The translations under genes and the position numbers were made by a program. From positions 41,059 through 97,207 of the forward strand of contig DCJS01000025.1 of assembly GCA_002319955.1 (NCBI GenBank): a stretch of DNA of 56,149 nucleotides. Reading direction: 5' to 3'. The notes beneath the pieces are model-generated. The model searched no databases, was not told the origin of the DNA, and saw only the letters and a program-made list of their open reading frames with translations. How positions within the stretch are numbered: the stretch's first letter is position 1; the number at the start of each line of letters is the position of its first letter. Of this stretch, positions 31,481-39,992 are shown one piece after another. The stretch is from Flavobacteriales bacterium UBA1694 (GTDB lineage Bacteria; Bacteroidota; Bacteroidia; Flavobacteriales; Weeksellaceae).

Positions 31481-31951
31481 TTATTTAACCATTAAGCTGT
31501 TGTTATACGCTCCAATATTAAGCGCATCGACAGATTCTTTTATTTTTCTAGCCTGCGCTGAGGAAACGTCTCCTGAAAGAGTCAGCTCGCCATTCACCAC
31601 CTCAACCCTAACGGATGGGAAATCTTTTGTCGCATCTTGTACTTTTTGTAAAACCGCTGGGTCTACTGAATTCACGACCACGGGTGGCGCAACGCTAGCC
31701 ATATCCATAACTTCTTTAACGCCAGGAATGGCTTTTAAGGAGGCAATCATTGCATCTTTGGATGCTTGATCTGCGAAAGTACCGCTCAAATGAGCCACGC
31801 CATCTTTTACTTCGACGCTGGCATTCGGGCTCGTTGTAACGATGGTCGTTGCCTGAGTTTGAAGATCTTGGTCAGATACTTTCTTTTTACAAGAAATAGA
31901 AGCCATTGAGACGCACAACGCGAGTGCTGCCATTGCAAATGTTTTTTTCAT
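31481..31951 (-). CDS. BON-domain lipoprotein
   Basis: A 156-residue protein with a lipoprotein signal (MASISCKKK, Cys21) and two BON-like repeats (about 30-85 and 95-156), each with a GV.HLSG or GELTLSG strand and a VK.VMDM or LMVK end. BON domains bind membranes and help keep the envelope stable (OsmY, DolP). It forms a two-gene unit with the BON-SH3 gene. Confidence 0.88.
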   Translation of the reverse strand: MKKTFAMAALALCVSMASISCKKKVSDQDLQTQATTIVTTSPNASVEVKDGVAHLSGTFADQASKDAMIASLKAIPGVKEVMDMASVAPPVVVNSVDPAVLQKVQDATKDFPSVRVEVVNGELTLSGDVSSAQARKIKESVDALNIGAYNNSLMVK

Positions 31952-32111
31952 AGTGATTTTGATTTAATGTTAACTCAAAAGTAATGAATAAATACTGTGC
32001 CGAATTGCTTCGGTCTATTAAACTTTTCTTAAATATTTTAAAGATATTCATAAAAAATGCGGCGATTCCCTTAGAATTCGAGCTGATAAAGGCCCCTTTT
32101 CAACCAAAAAA

Positions 32112-32142
32112 AATCCCCTAAATGCACGCATTTAAGGGATTC
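32112..32142 (-). terminator. Terminator after the agmatinase gene
   Basis: AATCCCCTAAATGC pairs with GCATTTAAGGGATT; on the minus strand the stem is followed by a run of eight T. Confidence 0.8.
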
Positions 32143-32158
32143 TAATGGGATCTCGAGC

Positions 32159-33013
32159 TTATCTTCTATTTACGTGGTAATAGGCCAACATTTTGTAATA
32201 CAGTTTTGCCGCAAGAAAAGCGGTCGGCTTGGCGTATGGACTTGCCATGAGCTCAACAATATCGAAGGCCACGACATTACACTTTTCAAACACACGACGT
32301 AAAAGCTCTAGTGTAGGGTACCACTGGAGTCCTCCTGGCTCTGGAGTCCCCGTAGAGGGAGCGATGGAGGGATCAAACGCATCCAAATCGATTGTGATGT
32401 AAACATTTCCTGAGACTTTCTCTAAAACCTTGTCAATCCATTGGGCATCATTATGAATATGATGAGCAAAAAAGCACTGGTCTTTTGGCAGATGCTCCAT
32501 TTCTTCTAGGTCCATCGAGCGAATTCCGACTTGCACTAAATTATGGTCTTTGCTTGCCTGGTATACCGCGCACGCGTGGTTTGAGCTTGAGCCATGAAAT
32601 TCGGGTCTTAAATCAGTATGGGCATCCAATTGAAGTACCGTGAGGTTCTCATATTTTTCTCCCACAGCCTTTATTGACCCTATGGAAACAGAATGCTCCC
32701 CTCCGAAAAGGGTGAAGAGTTTATCCTCAAAATTTAGAAGTTCTTTTGTTTTCTCGTAAACCGCCTGAGTCATTCGCTCAGGGGTGCTTTTTTCACTGAT
32801 TTCACCAGCCATCCAAACCCCATGAAGGTAAGGCTCGCTCGCAGTTTCAATGTCATAAAGCTCCATGTTTTCTGAGGCATCAAGGAAAAGCTCAGGGCCT
32901 TTATCGGCGCCTTTCCCCCAAGTTGAAGTCCCGTCGTAGGGTACCGTTAGGAGCATTACTTTTGAGTTTTCATGGGTGGCATTTTCCTCTGGAATTCCGG
33001 CGTATGTTGTCAT
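32159..33013 (-). CDS. speB: Agmatinase (ureohydrolase family)
   Basis: A 284-residue binuclear manganese enzyme of the arginase family. Metal ligands are seen in FGGEHSVS, LDAHTDLRPEF and TIDLDAFDP. The substrate loop ends GTPEPGGLQW. Agmatinase splits agmatine into putrescine and urea. The assignment as agmatinase rather than arginase is supported by arginine decarboxylase 0.8 kb away on the same strand, although a convergent HAD gene stands between them. Confidence 0.9.
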   Translation of the reverse strand: MTTYAGIPEENATHENSKVMLLTVPYDGTSTWGKGADKGPELFLDASENMELYDIETASEPYLHGVWMAGEISEKSTPERMTQAVYEKTKELLNFEDKLFTLFGGEHSVSIGSIKAVGEKYENLTVLQLDAHTDLRPEFHGSSSNHACAVYQASKDHNLVQVGIRSMDLEEMEHLPKDQCFFAHHIHNDAQWIDKVLEKVSGNVYITIDLDAFDPSIAPSTGTPEPGGLQWYPTLELLRRVFEKCNVVAFDIVELMASPYAKPTAFLAAKLYYKMLAYYHVNRR

Positions 33014-33040
33014 GTCGTGGTTATTAAATTATGAATTGGG

Positions 33041-33048
33041 CAAAGATA
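33041..33048 (-). promoter_or_regulatory. -7 element of speB
   Basis: Reads TATCTTTG on the minus strand, matching TAnnTTTG, 28 bases before the speB start. It lies 16 bases from an opposing -7 element for the HAD gene, so the two promoters overlap. Confidence 0.45.
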
Positions 33049-33064
33049 AGAATTTTCAAAATCG

Positions 33065-33072
33065 TAAATTTG
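33065..33072 (+). promoter_or_regulatory. -7 element of the HAD hydrolase gene
   Basis: TAAATTTG matches TAnnTTTG, 16 bases before the ATG at 33089. Confidence 0.45.
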
Positions 33073-33088
33073 AATCAAATAAAAAATA

Positions 33089-33751
33089 ATGCCTTTAAAC
33101 GCTGTACTTTTTGATATGGATGGGGTGATTGTAGACACGGAGCCACTGCATCACAAAGCCTATTATTCGGTCTTTTCAGATCTTAATATCACTGTTTCGC
33201 CAACCCTGTACGCCAGCTTCACGGGCTGCTCAACGCAAAAGGTCTGTGAATCAATCATTGCGCAGTTCAATCTCCCCCACAGCTGGAGTGAAATTGCCCA
33301 GGCAAAGCGCCGGTATTTCAAGACTCTTTTTGACCACGATCCCAATTTTGATTTAATCCCAGGGGTGAAGGCACTCATTGAGCATTATTATGCCCATGGA
33401 ATTACACTCATATTAGCATCCTCGGCCCATATGAACACCATTAATTGGGTCTTTGAACGCTTTGAACTTGAGCCCTACTTTAAAGGGAAAATCAGTGGGG
33501 CGGCTCTAAGCGCCTCAAAACCTCATCCCGAAATATTTGAAAAAGCAGCAGCAATGGCCAAAACGCCACGAAAAGAGTGCCTGGTGATCGAAGACTCTAC
33601 CAATGGAATTCTTGCGGCGCACCGCGCCGGTATTCTCTGTGCGGCCTACCAAAGCCCACACACCCAAGGGCAAGACTACACCCATGCCAGCCTTATCGTG
33701 TCGGATTTCCAGGATCTTAAACTCGAGAAATTAGAAGCTTACTTCAATTAA
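33089..33751 (+). CDS. HAD-superfamily hydrolase, beta-phosphoglucomutase-like
   Basis: A 220-residue HAD phosphatase/phosphomutase. Motif I is FDMDGVIVDTEP with the nucleophile aspartate; motif II is LASSAHMNT; the SASKPHPEIFEKAA and VIEDSTNGILAAHRAG segments hold motifs III and IV. The helical cap between motif I and II places it in subfamily IA with beta-phosphoglucomutase. The exact substrate cannot be told. It is transcribed divergently from speB and convergently to speA. Confidence 0.9.
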   Translation: MPLNAVLFDMDGVIVDTEPLHHKAYYSVFSDLNITVSPTLYASFTGCSTQKVCESIIAQFNLPHSWSEIAQAKRRYFKTLFDHDPNFDLIPGVKALIEHYYAHGITLILASSAHMNTINWVFERFELEPYFKGKISGAALSASKPHPEIFEKAAAMAKTPRKECLVIEDSTNGILAAHRAGILCAAYQSPHTQGQDYTHASLIVSDFQDLKLEKLEAYFN

Positions 33752-33753
33752 AA

Positions 33754-33789
33754 AATGCCCCCAAAGGAGATTAATCTTTTGGGGGCATT
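33754..33789. terminator. Bidirectional terminator between the HAD gene and speA
   Basis: AATGCCCCCAAA (33754-33765) pairs with TTTGGGGGCATT (33778-33789). It lies between the convergent HAD and speA genes. Confidence 0.8.
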
Positions 33790-33811
33790 GCTTAAGAATG
33801 TTTTTATAGTG

Positions 33812-35203
33812 TTAGTAGCCTAGTAACTTTAACACGTCTTGTGGCTCTTGTTTTTCACTGAAAATCTCATACTGAAACTCGCCGCTTTCATCTTTCTGAA
33901 TGAGCACGTGCCGCGGTTGAGGCATCAAACAGTGGTGCACTCCCCCGTACCCGCCAATGGTTTCTTGGTAGGCACCGGTATGGAAAAACCCAATATACAA
34001 TGGATTGACATCACTGAACACAGGCAAATAAATGGCGTTGGTATGCTGCTCAGAGTTATAGTAATCGTCTGAATCGCAGGTAAGGCCCCCTAAAAAGACC
34101 CGTTCATACGAATCGTCCCACCGGTTTAAGGGAAGCATTATGAAATGCCTTGAGATTGCCCAGGTATCTGGTAGGGTGGTCATGAACGAAGAATCAATCA
34201 TGTTCCAACGCTCACGGTCATTTTGACGTTTTTGCGAAATAATCTTATACAAGTTTGCGCCACTCTCTCCAACGGTAAAGCTCCCAAATTCGGTATAAAT
34301 ATTCGGTTCGTCAACGCCTTCCTCTTCACAAAATTTCTTTATCTGAAAGACAATTTCTTCAACCATATACTGGTAGTCGTAGTCAAAATTCAAAGAGGTT
34401 TTAATAGGAAAGCCTCCGCCAATATTTAACGAATCCACCTCGGGTGCTATTTTCTTTAGTCTCGCGTAGACGCGTAGACATTTATACAGCTCATTCCAAT
34501 AGTAGGAAGTATCCTTAATTCCCGTGTTAATAAAGAAATGGAGCATTTTTAAACGGGCATTTGGATGTTCCGCAATTTTTTGCGAGTAGTAGGGAATAAT
34601 GTCTTTATACCCTATCCCTAGCCTTGAGGTGTAGAACTCAAACTTCGGCTCTTCCTCAGCCGCAATACGGATTCCAATATTAAAGGTGGTATCAATACTT
34701 TGGGTTAATTTGTCTAGTTCTCTATAATTGTCTAGGATTGGGGTAATGTTTTGAAACCCGCTGTTAATCATCTCCGAAATCTTCTGAAGGTAATCGTCGG
34801 TTTTGAAGCCATTGCAAATGACTTCAATGGATTTATCAGTCTTGCCCTTATCGTGAAGCGCCTTTACAATGTCCATATCATAGGCCGAGGACGTTTCAAT
34901 GGAAATATCATTCAGTAGGGCTTCTTCAAGTACGAATTTAAAATGGCTACTCTTTGTGCAGTAACAGTAGCGGTACTCTTTCTTGTAGTCGTGTTTTTCA
35001 AAGGCTTCTTTGAACCAGCCTTTTGCCCGCTGAATATTAGAGGATATCTTTGGTAAATAACTAATCTTTAATGGGGTTCCAAACTGTTCAATCACGTCCA
35101 TTAAAGGAATATCGTGAAAAAGAAGATTATTCTCGGCCACATTAAACTCCTCCGTTGGGAAGAAAAGTGTCTGATCAATTAGTTCCGAATACTTTATTTT
35201 CAT
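33812..35203 (-). CDS. speA: Arginine decarboxylase (PLP, fold type III)
   Basis: A 463-residue alanine-racemase-fold decarboxylase. The N-terminal region has YCTKSSHFKFVLEEAL, in which the lysine after CT is the PLP lysine, then NIGGGFPIKTS for phosphate binding, and CDSDDYY near the C-terminus with the catalytic cysteine. It is clearly shorter than the 630-residue E. coli SpeA and resembles the compact type annotated in Bacteroidota. It makes agmatine for SpeB, the first step of putrescine and spermidine synthesis. Confidence 0.88.
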   Translation of the reverse strand: MKIKYSELIDQTLFFPTEEFNVAENNLLFHDIPLMDVIEQFGTPLKISYLPKISSNIQRAKGWFKEAFEKHDYKKEYRYCYCTKSSHFKFVLEEALLNDISIETSSAYDMDIVKALHDKGKTDKSIEVICNGFKTDDYLQKISEMINSGFQNITPILDNYRELDKLTQSIDTTFNIGIRIAAEEEPKFEFYTSRLGIGYKDIIPYYSQKIAEHPNARLKMLHFFINTGIKDTSYYWNELYKCLRVYARLKKIAPEVDSLNIGGGFPIKTSLNFDYDYQYMVEEIVFQIKKFCEEEGVDEPNIYTEFGSFTVGESGANLYKIISQKRQNDRERWNMIDSSFMTTLPDTWAISRHFIMLPLNRWDDSYERVFLGGLTCDSDDYYNSEQHTNAIYLPVFSDVNPLYIGFFHTGAYQETIGGYGGVHHCLMPQPRHVLIQKDESGEFQYEIFSEKQEPQDVLKLLGY

Positions 35204-35296
35204 TTTATTATAAGAGGCTTCTACGAGTTAAATTCTAGTGCAAAATTGCGAAAAAAAAGCGATATAAAGGCCGAAAATTCTAGTGTTCGCGAAAAT

Positions 35297-35941
35297 TTAA
35301 ACTTCCGTTGTCTTTCCACAGGGGCCACCGATGAAAAGCAGAAGATCTCCCGAGCTATACTCTATGGTAATTTTAGATCCTGTCGCGAAATTTCGAGTCC
35401 CAATTTGGCTTTGAATCGAGAGGGACTGCCCGTGAAGTTCCCAATTGAGCCCCGAGGTTTTCACCCCATGAGCCTGTGGAAAAGGATAGAGTGAGACCAG
35501 CTGACCTTTGCTGAGTTCGAGCTCGTAGTGTGGTGGGATAAAATAAAAGCTTGCATACTGATCAAAAAAACGAATATCAAGACGCTCCTTAAATTGGTAA
35601 GCTACCGAAAGGTTGCCCAAAAAATGGTCCATCTCCCCTCCACTTCCACCATAAACCTCAACATGGGTCACGCCTTTGGTCTCCAAAATTTCCAGGGCCT
35701 TAAAAAAATCCGTCTGTTCCTGGTCTGGAGTGTAAATATGTTTTTCATAGAAAGCCGAATTTCGATCTACCGCATAGGAATCAAAATCACCAGAGATGAA
35801 ATCCAACTGCGACTCCGAAATCCCTAGGGAAGGTAAATAGAAATAGGCGCCGTCTGTACAGGCAACGATCGCATAGTTTTCTAAAGACGCAAGGGCTTTG
35901 GGCGGTTCGCCATTAATTAATAAAAGGGCTTTTTTCTGCAC
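35297..35941 (-). CDS. Thiamine pyrophosphokinase
   Basis: A 214-residue protein that transfers pyrophosphate from ATP to thiamine. Visible motifs are ACTDGAYFYL, FISGDFDS and DQEQTDFFKALE, which contain the catalytic acidic residues, and the later VYGGSGGEMDHFLGN loop. The C-terminal domain ends in the TGSKITIEYSSGDLLLFIG strand pair typical of the thiamine-binding part. It lies two bases after the adenosyltransferase gene and on the same strand, so both are probably one transcript. Confidence 0.92.
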   Translation of the reverse strand: MQKKALLLINGEPPKALASLENYAIVACTDGAYFYLPSLGISESQLDFISGDFDSYAVDRNSAFYEKHIYTPDQEQTDFFKALEILETKGVTHVEVYGGSGGEMDHFLGNLSVAYQFKERLDIRFFDQYASFYFIPPHYELELSKGQLVSLYPFPQAHGVKTSGLNWELHGQSLSIQSQIGTRNFATGSKITIEYSSGDLLLFIGGPCGKTTEV

Positions 35942-35943
35942 TA

Positions 35944-36513
35944 CTAGCGGTTATTTGGATTCCAATACTGCTCCTGTTCCCCAGACTCCTTGGCAGCATA
36001 GCGCGCGGCAATAAAAAGGTAGTCTGAGAGGCGGTTCAAATATTTAATGAGCACGTCACGAACATCCTGGGTCTGACTGAGCTCCACTAAGTTGCGCTCG
36101 GCGCGGCGGCAGATCGTGCGCGCGACATGAAGCGAACTTGAGGCGCGTCCTCCCGAGGGTAAAATAAAATACTCTAGGGGCTTTAGGGCCTGATCCCATC
36201 GGTCCATCCACTGTTCTAATTCCTCAACCTCAGTGTCGGAAATAGTCACCGGAAGGCGGGATTTCCCATTGGCCAAAACTAGTTTTTCCACGGGCGTTGC
36301 GGACTCGGAACCGACTGTAAAGAGATCAAACTGGATTTTTGACAGCTCCTTAAGCAAGTCTTTGTTGGTTAACTCCGCTTTTGCTAACCCTACGAACGCG
36401 TTAAGCTCATCGATTGTGCCGTAACTTTCAACGCGTAAGTCCGATTTTAGAACTCTTGTGCCTCCGTATAGTGCCGTTTGGCCTTTATCGCCCGTTTTTG
36501 TATAAATTTTCAT
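35944..36513 (-). CDS. Cob(I)alamin adenosyltransferase, PduO type
   Basis: A 189-residue ATP:cob(I)alamin adenosyltransferase. The N-terminal MKIYTKTGDKGQTALYGG is the ATP-binding P-loop-like segment, and the later RTICRRAERNLVEL and NRLSDYLFIAARYAA helices carry conserved arginine, glutamate and aspartate. It makes adenosylcobalamin, for instance for methylmalonyl-CoA mutase or class II ribonucleotide reductase; neither is in the window. It is the first gene of a two-gene unit with thiamine pyrophosphokinase. Confidence 0.93.
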   Translation of the reverse strand: MKIYTKTGDKGQTALYGGTRVLKSDLRVESYGTIDELNAFVGLAKAELTNKDLLKELSKIQFDLFTVGSESATPVEKLVLANGKSRLPVTISDTEVEELEQWMDRWDQALKPLEYFILPSGGRASSSLHVARTICRRAERNLVELSQTQDVRDVLIKYLNRLSDYLFIAARYAAKESGEQEQYWNPNNR

Positions 36514-36598
36514 GTCTTATCTTTTGAATTAGACTCCTAAGAACTGAGTCCGATTGTTTCTTTTCTTGCTGCTTTTTTCAAAAGTACCAAAAACTAAA

Positions 36599-38401
36599 TT
36601 AGTCTCTGTACGATTCAACCAATTTATCCAGATTTAAACTTTTCGCAGCGGCATCAAAAATCGTTTTATACATGCCCTGGTTTTCCATTAGCTCCTGATG
36701 GGTGCCCCCCTCGAGCACAGACCCCCGCTCCATCACATAAATATGATCAGAGTCCAAAATTTGAGATAAGGAATGCGAAATAATCACCACCGTACGGCCT
36801 TTTTTAATGGCGTCAAGTGAGTTTTTAATCTGCTGCGTGGCAATCGCATCTAAACTCGCCGTAGGTTCATCTAACAAGATAATTGGCGGATCCTTTAAAA
36901 ACAAACGTGCAATGGCAATTCGCTGCTGCTGCCCACCTGAGAGTTGGGTTGCATCATGCGCATAGCCTTGGGGAAGCTCGAGAATTTGCTCGTGCAAATA
37001 GGCTTTTCTAGCAGCCTCTTGCACCTGCTCAAAGCTCACTTCCATGGAGCCGTAACGGATATTATCCTCAATGGAGCCTTGGAAAATATGGTTTCTTTGA
37101 AGTACCAGGCCAATTTCACTTCTTAAATGCTCATTATCGTAAGCCTCCAAATTAATCGAGTCTAGTAGAATCTCCCCTTGGTTTGGAACGTAAAACTTAC
37201 AGAGTAAATTAATCACCGTTGATTTCCCGGCTCCACTTAACCCGACAAGGGCCGTGGTCTTGCCACTTTGAATTTTCATGGAAACATTGCTAAGCGCCTT
37301 GGCGCCGCTAGGGTAGGTAAAATCTACATTTCTAAGTTCGAAGGCTCCCTTAATTTCCGGTCTTTCATTTCCACTTCGCTCCGTTTCTTGGTCCGCATTC
37401 AGTATTTCAAAATAGCCTTCCGCATAAATAACGGCATCGTTCATGTCATCATATATTCGATGAAGTTGGCGAATCGGGGCCGAGACATTATTGAATAACA
37501 TTATGTGAAGCATTATGGCTCCCAAGGTCATTTGCTGATTAAGGACCAAATACACGGTAAGGAGTATAACCATCACCAGTCCAAATTGTTCGATGAAGGT
37601 CTTTAGTCCGTCGTAAATAAAGTTCGTTCTTCGGGTATAAAGCTGACTTTCCATCAGCTGCATTTGCAAATCATACTGCTTCTTTCCTTCGAACCGCTCC
37701 TGCACGAAACTTTTGATCACCATGATCGAATTGATCAAATTAAGGAGTCCGGAGTTCTTCTTTTCCCTTTGGTTTCGCAGCTGCCGACGCACGCCACTAA
37801 GGCGCTTGGCTTGTTTGGCACTCACCCAAAAATAGATGGGCACGACGATGCTGGAAACCAGGCCAACGTACACATTTTGCATATACATCACCACTAAAGC
37901 AATAGCTGCATTGGCGAACAGAGGTAAAATGTCAATAAAGAAGTTTTGAACTAAGCGCGTTAAGCTTTCAATTCCTCGGTCAATTCTGGTTTGAAGTTTT
38001 CCAGATTGGTGATTCTCATCCGTAAAAAATGACACTTTATAGGTAAGAATCTTGTCAATTGCCCTTTGCGCGAGCACGGAACTGGTATTAATTCGAATCT
38101 TTTCCCCGTAGAATTTCTGTCCAAAATTGATAAAAATATTAGCGAGCTCTTTCCCAAGCAGAATTGCAGAAATTACAACAAGCACATGGATGCCTTCAAC
38201 CATTGGACTGGGGAGCTTTAAAAGCGCCTCCACTTCATCCACTGTATACTTTAAGACTAAGGCGTTGACCTGAGCCATTAAGGCACCAATTAGTGTAAGC
38301 ACCAAGGTGCCCACAATCATAAGTCGGTAAGGCCGTATAAAAGGACGTATTTGGTTGTAGATCCCAAGGACGGTTAGGGTTTTTCGAAAAGGTTTAACCA
38401 T
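36599..38401 (-). CDS. ABC transporter, fused permease and ATPase (exporter type)
   Basis: A 600-residue half-transporter with six membrane helices (about 30-315) and a C-terminal ATPase. Walker A is GLSGAGKST, the signature LSGGQQQRIAIARL, and Walker B PIILLDEPTAS, followed by the H-loop IISHS. Architecture matches MsbA/multidrug exporters that work as dimers. The substrate cannot be predicted. It starts 41 bases after the LptB-like gene on the same strand, which may mean a shared transcript. Confidence 0.92.
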   Translation of the reverse strand: MVKPFRKTLTVLGIYNQIRPFIRPYRLMIVGTLVLTLIGALMAQVNALVLKYTVDEVEALLKLPSPMVEGIHVLVVISAILLGKELANIFINFGQKFYGEKIRINTSSVLAQRAIDKILTYKVSFFTDENHQSGKLQTRIDRGIESLTRLVQNFFIDILPLFANAAIALVVMYMQNVYVGLVSSIVVPIYFWVSAKQAKRLSGVRRQLRNQREKKNSGLLNLINSIMVIKSFVQERFEGKKQYDLQMQLMESQLYTRRTNFIYDGLKTFIEQFGLVMVILLTVYLVLNQQMTLGAIMLHIMLFNNVSAPIRQLHRIYDDMNDAVIYAEGYFEILNADQETERSGNERPEIKGAFELRNVDFTYPSGAKALSNVSMKIQSGKTTALVGLSGAGKSTVINLLCKFYVPNQGEILLDSINLEAYDNEHLRSEIGLVLQRNHIFQGSIEDNIRYGSMEVSFEQVQEAARKAYLHEQILELPQGYAHDATQLSGGQQQRIAIARLFLKDPPIILLDEPTASLDAIATQQIKNSLDAIKKGRTVVIISHSLSQILDSDHIYVMERGSVLEGGTHQELMENQGMYKTIFDAAAKSLNLDKLVESYRD

Positions 38402-38442
38402 AACGTTTCAACAGCAAAAAGAGTGCTAGTTCGCTCTTAGTC

Positions 38443-39504
38443 TTAAATTTCTGAGCTGTAGGTCGTGAGGTAATGCAGCTCTGGGCTCGATAGGAGCTTT
38501 GCGCTTTGCACCTCTGATTCCAGGGAACCGGCAGAGGAAAGGGTGACTTTTTGAAACAAGAAAGAATTGTTTGCCTCACGGTCCACCAAATTTTTAAATA
38601 TATGCTCGAAGTCCTTATTGGCCAGTGAGGCAAAGGAAATATCCTCAAACCCCTGAACGAGCCTTAAATTCTGCTGGTTTTCAAAATGCGAATCAACAAA
38701 ATTTTGAAACTGGATTCGGTCTTCAAAATTGCCTGCCCATATGTGGTAGCCCGTGGCTTTCTTTTTAGGTTTGTCTTCAATACTCTGGTACACGAAATTC
38801 TCTCCAAGATAGGCTTCTCGAACCTGAGGGTCGTGCGCAAGATCGGAAGGTAGCCCCTCTTTTAAGATTCGACCTTCAAACATAATGTATGTTTTATTGG
38901 TAATGGCCAAGGTTTGCTGCACATTGTGATCCGTGATAAGAATGCCAATATTTTTTGCCGTTAAACTTCTGACAATTTTCTGGATATCTTCCACAGCAAT
39001 AGGGTCAACCCCAGCAAAGGGCTCATCTAGAAGGATGAAATTAGGGCTTGTGGCAAGGCATCGGGCAATTTCCGTACGTCGACGCTCACCGCCTGAGAGT
39101 AAATCGCCTCGGTTGGTTCTTACATGCTCTAAAGAAAACTCTTCAATAAGTTCATCGCACTTATAGTGCTGTTCTTTTTTCGAGAGTTTTGTTAATTGAA
39201 GCACCCCAAGAATGTTCTGCTCCACGGAAAGTTTACGAAATATCGAGGCTTCCTGCGCGAGGTATCCGATTCCCTTCTGAGCGCGTTTATACATTGCATC
39301 AGAGGTGATGTTCGTATCGTCAAGATAAATGGTTCCAGAGGTTGGTTTCACAAGTCCAACAGTCATGTAAAACGTGGTGGTTTTACCGGCGCCGTTTGGG
39401 CCTAAGAGCCCAACAATCTCACCTTGTGACACCTCAACAGAGACTCCTTTAACCACTTTTTTAGGTCCGTACTGCTTAACTAAATTTTCCCCTCTTAAAA
39501 TCAT
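38443..39504 (-). CDS. lptB: LptB-like lipopolysaccharide export ATPase with C-terminal extension
   Basis: Residues 1-240 form a complete LptB-type ATPase: MILRGENLVKQYGPKKVV, Walker A GPNGAGKTT (35-43), Q-loop YLAQEASIF, signature LLSGGERRR (135-143), Walker B FILLDEPFAGVDP, and the typical end AYLGENF. LptB drives transport of lipopolysaccharide with LptF and LptG. The usual protein stops near residue 245, but this one continues to 353 with a region (TGYHIWAGNFEDRIQF onward) of unknown function. The start at 39504 was chosen because LptB proteins start here and a -7 element lies at 39510-39517; an in-frame start at 39597 would add 31 unlikely residues. Confidence 0.88.
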   Translation of the reverse strand: MILRGENLVKQYGPKKVVKGVSVEVSQGEIVGLLGPNGAGKTTTFYMTVGLVKPTSGTIYLDDTNITSDAMYKRAQKGIGYLAQEASIFRKLSVEQNILGVLQLTKLSKKEQHYKCDELIEEFSLEHVRTNRGDLLSGGERRRTEIARCLATSPNFILLDEPFAGVDPIAVEDIQKIVRSLTAKNIGILITDHNVQQTLAITNKTYIMFEGRILKEGLPSDLAHDPQVREAYLGENFVYQSIEDKPKKKATGYHIWAGNFEDRIQFQNFVDSHFENQQNLRLVQGFEDISFASLANKDFEHIFKNLVDREANNSFLFQKVTLSSAGSLESEVQSAKLLSSPELHYLTTYSSEI

Positions 39505-39509
39505 AGGGA

Positions 39510-39517
39510 CAAAGATA
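39510..39517 (-). promoter_or_regulatory. -7 element of lptB
   Basis: Reads TATCTTTG on the minus strand, matching TAnnTTTG. It ends six bases before the ATG, so the transcript would have almost no leader. An opposing TATTTTTG on the plus strand is at 39520-39527. Confidence 0.45.
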
Positions 39518-39519
39518 AT

Positions 39520-39527
39520 TATTTTTG
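39520..39527 (+). promoter_or_regulatory. Possible -7 element for the TM2 gene
   Basis: TATTTTTG fits TAnnTTTG on the plus strand, about 110 bases before the TM2 gene. It nearly touches the lptB element on the other strand. Confidence 0.3.
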
Positions 39528-39637
39528 TGATTAGTGCGCACAATAGTCTTCGGGCCTTACGCCCAGCGACAAGCACCGCAATTGTAACAATAAACAAGGA
39601 ACGAACGACTGATTCCTAACTATTTAAAATTAATAAA

Positions 39638-39934
39638 ATGGAAACATACGGCTACAACGACTCTGGTAACCCCCGCCAGCAGACCCCTCATCCCGATTAC
39701 TACCGAAGTGAGAAAAAAATACCGGCGGCGCTTTTGGGAATCCTACTTGGATGTTTCGGAGCAAATAAATTTTACCTTGGGTACATCTCGGAGGGAATCA
39801 TTCAAGTTGTCTTAAATATAGTGACCTGTGGAATCGCAACGGTTATTCCATTAATTGAAGGTATTATTTATTTAACTCTTAGCGACCGCGATTTTGACCA
39901 TACCTATGTTGAGCACAAAAAAGGGTGGCTCTAA
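39638..39934 (+). CDS. TM2-domain membrane protein
   Basis: A 98-residue protein with a hydrophilic proline- and glutamine-containing N-terminus (about 1-25) and a TM2 domain of two short membrane helices (about 30-80). The diagnostic LLGCFGANKFYLGYISEGIIQ segment (core GANKFYLGY) is present, followed by a turn and a second helix. The function of TM2 proteins in bacteria is not known. It stands alone between divergent lptB and convergent hemB. Confidence 0.88.
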   Translation: METYGYNDSGNPRQQTPHPDYYRSEKKIPAALLGILLGCFGANKFYLGYISEGIIQVVLNIVTCGIATVIPLIEGIIYLTLSDRDFDHTYVEHKKGWL

Positions 39935-39940
39935 ACGCAT

Positions 39941-39966
39941 GGCGAGCTCTCAAAGGAGAGCTCGCC
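39941..39966. terminator. Hairpin between the TM2 gene and hemB
   Basis: GGCGAGCTCTC (39941-39951) and GAGAGCTCGCC (39956-39966) form a perfect 11-bp stem with a 4-base loop. The T run is weak, but its place between convergent genes fits a terminator. Confidence 0.6.
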
Positions 39967-39992
39967 ACGATTTATAGTAAAGCTTTTATTGC

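Noticed and set aside
32159..35203. speB, HAD gene and speA as one operon
   Set aside because: The HAD gene is on the opposite strand, with its own promoter element and strong terminators on both sides; speA and speB are separate units.
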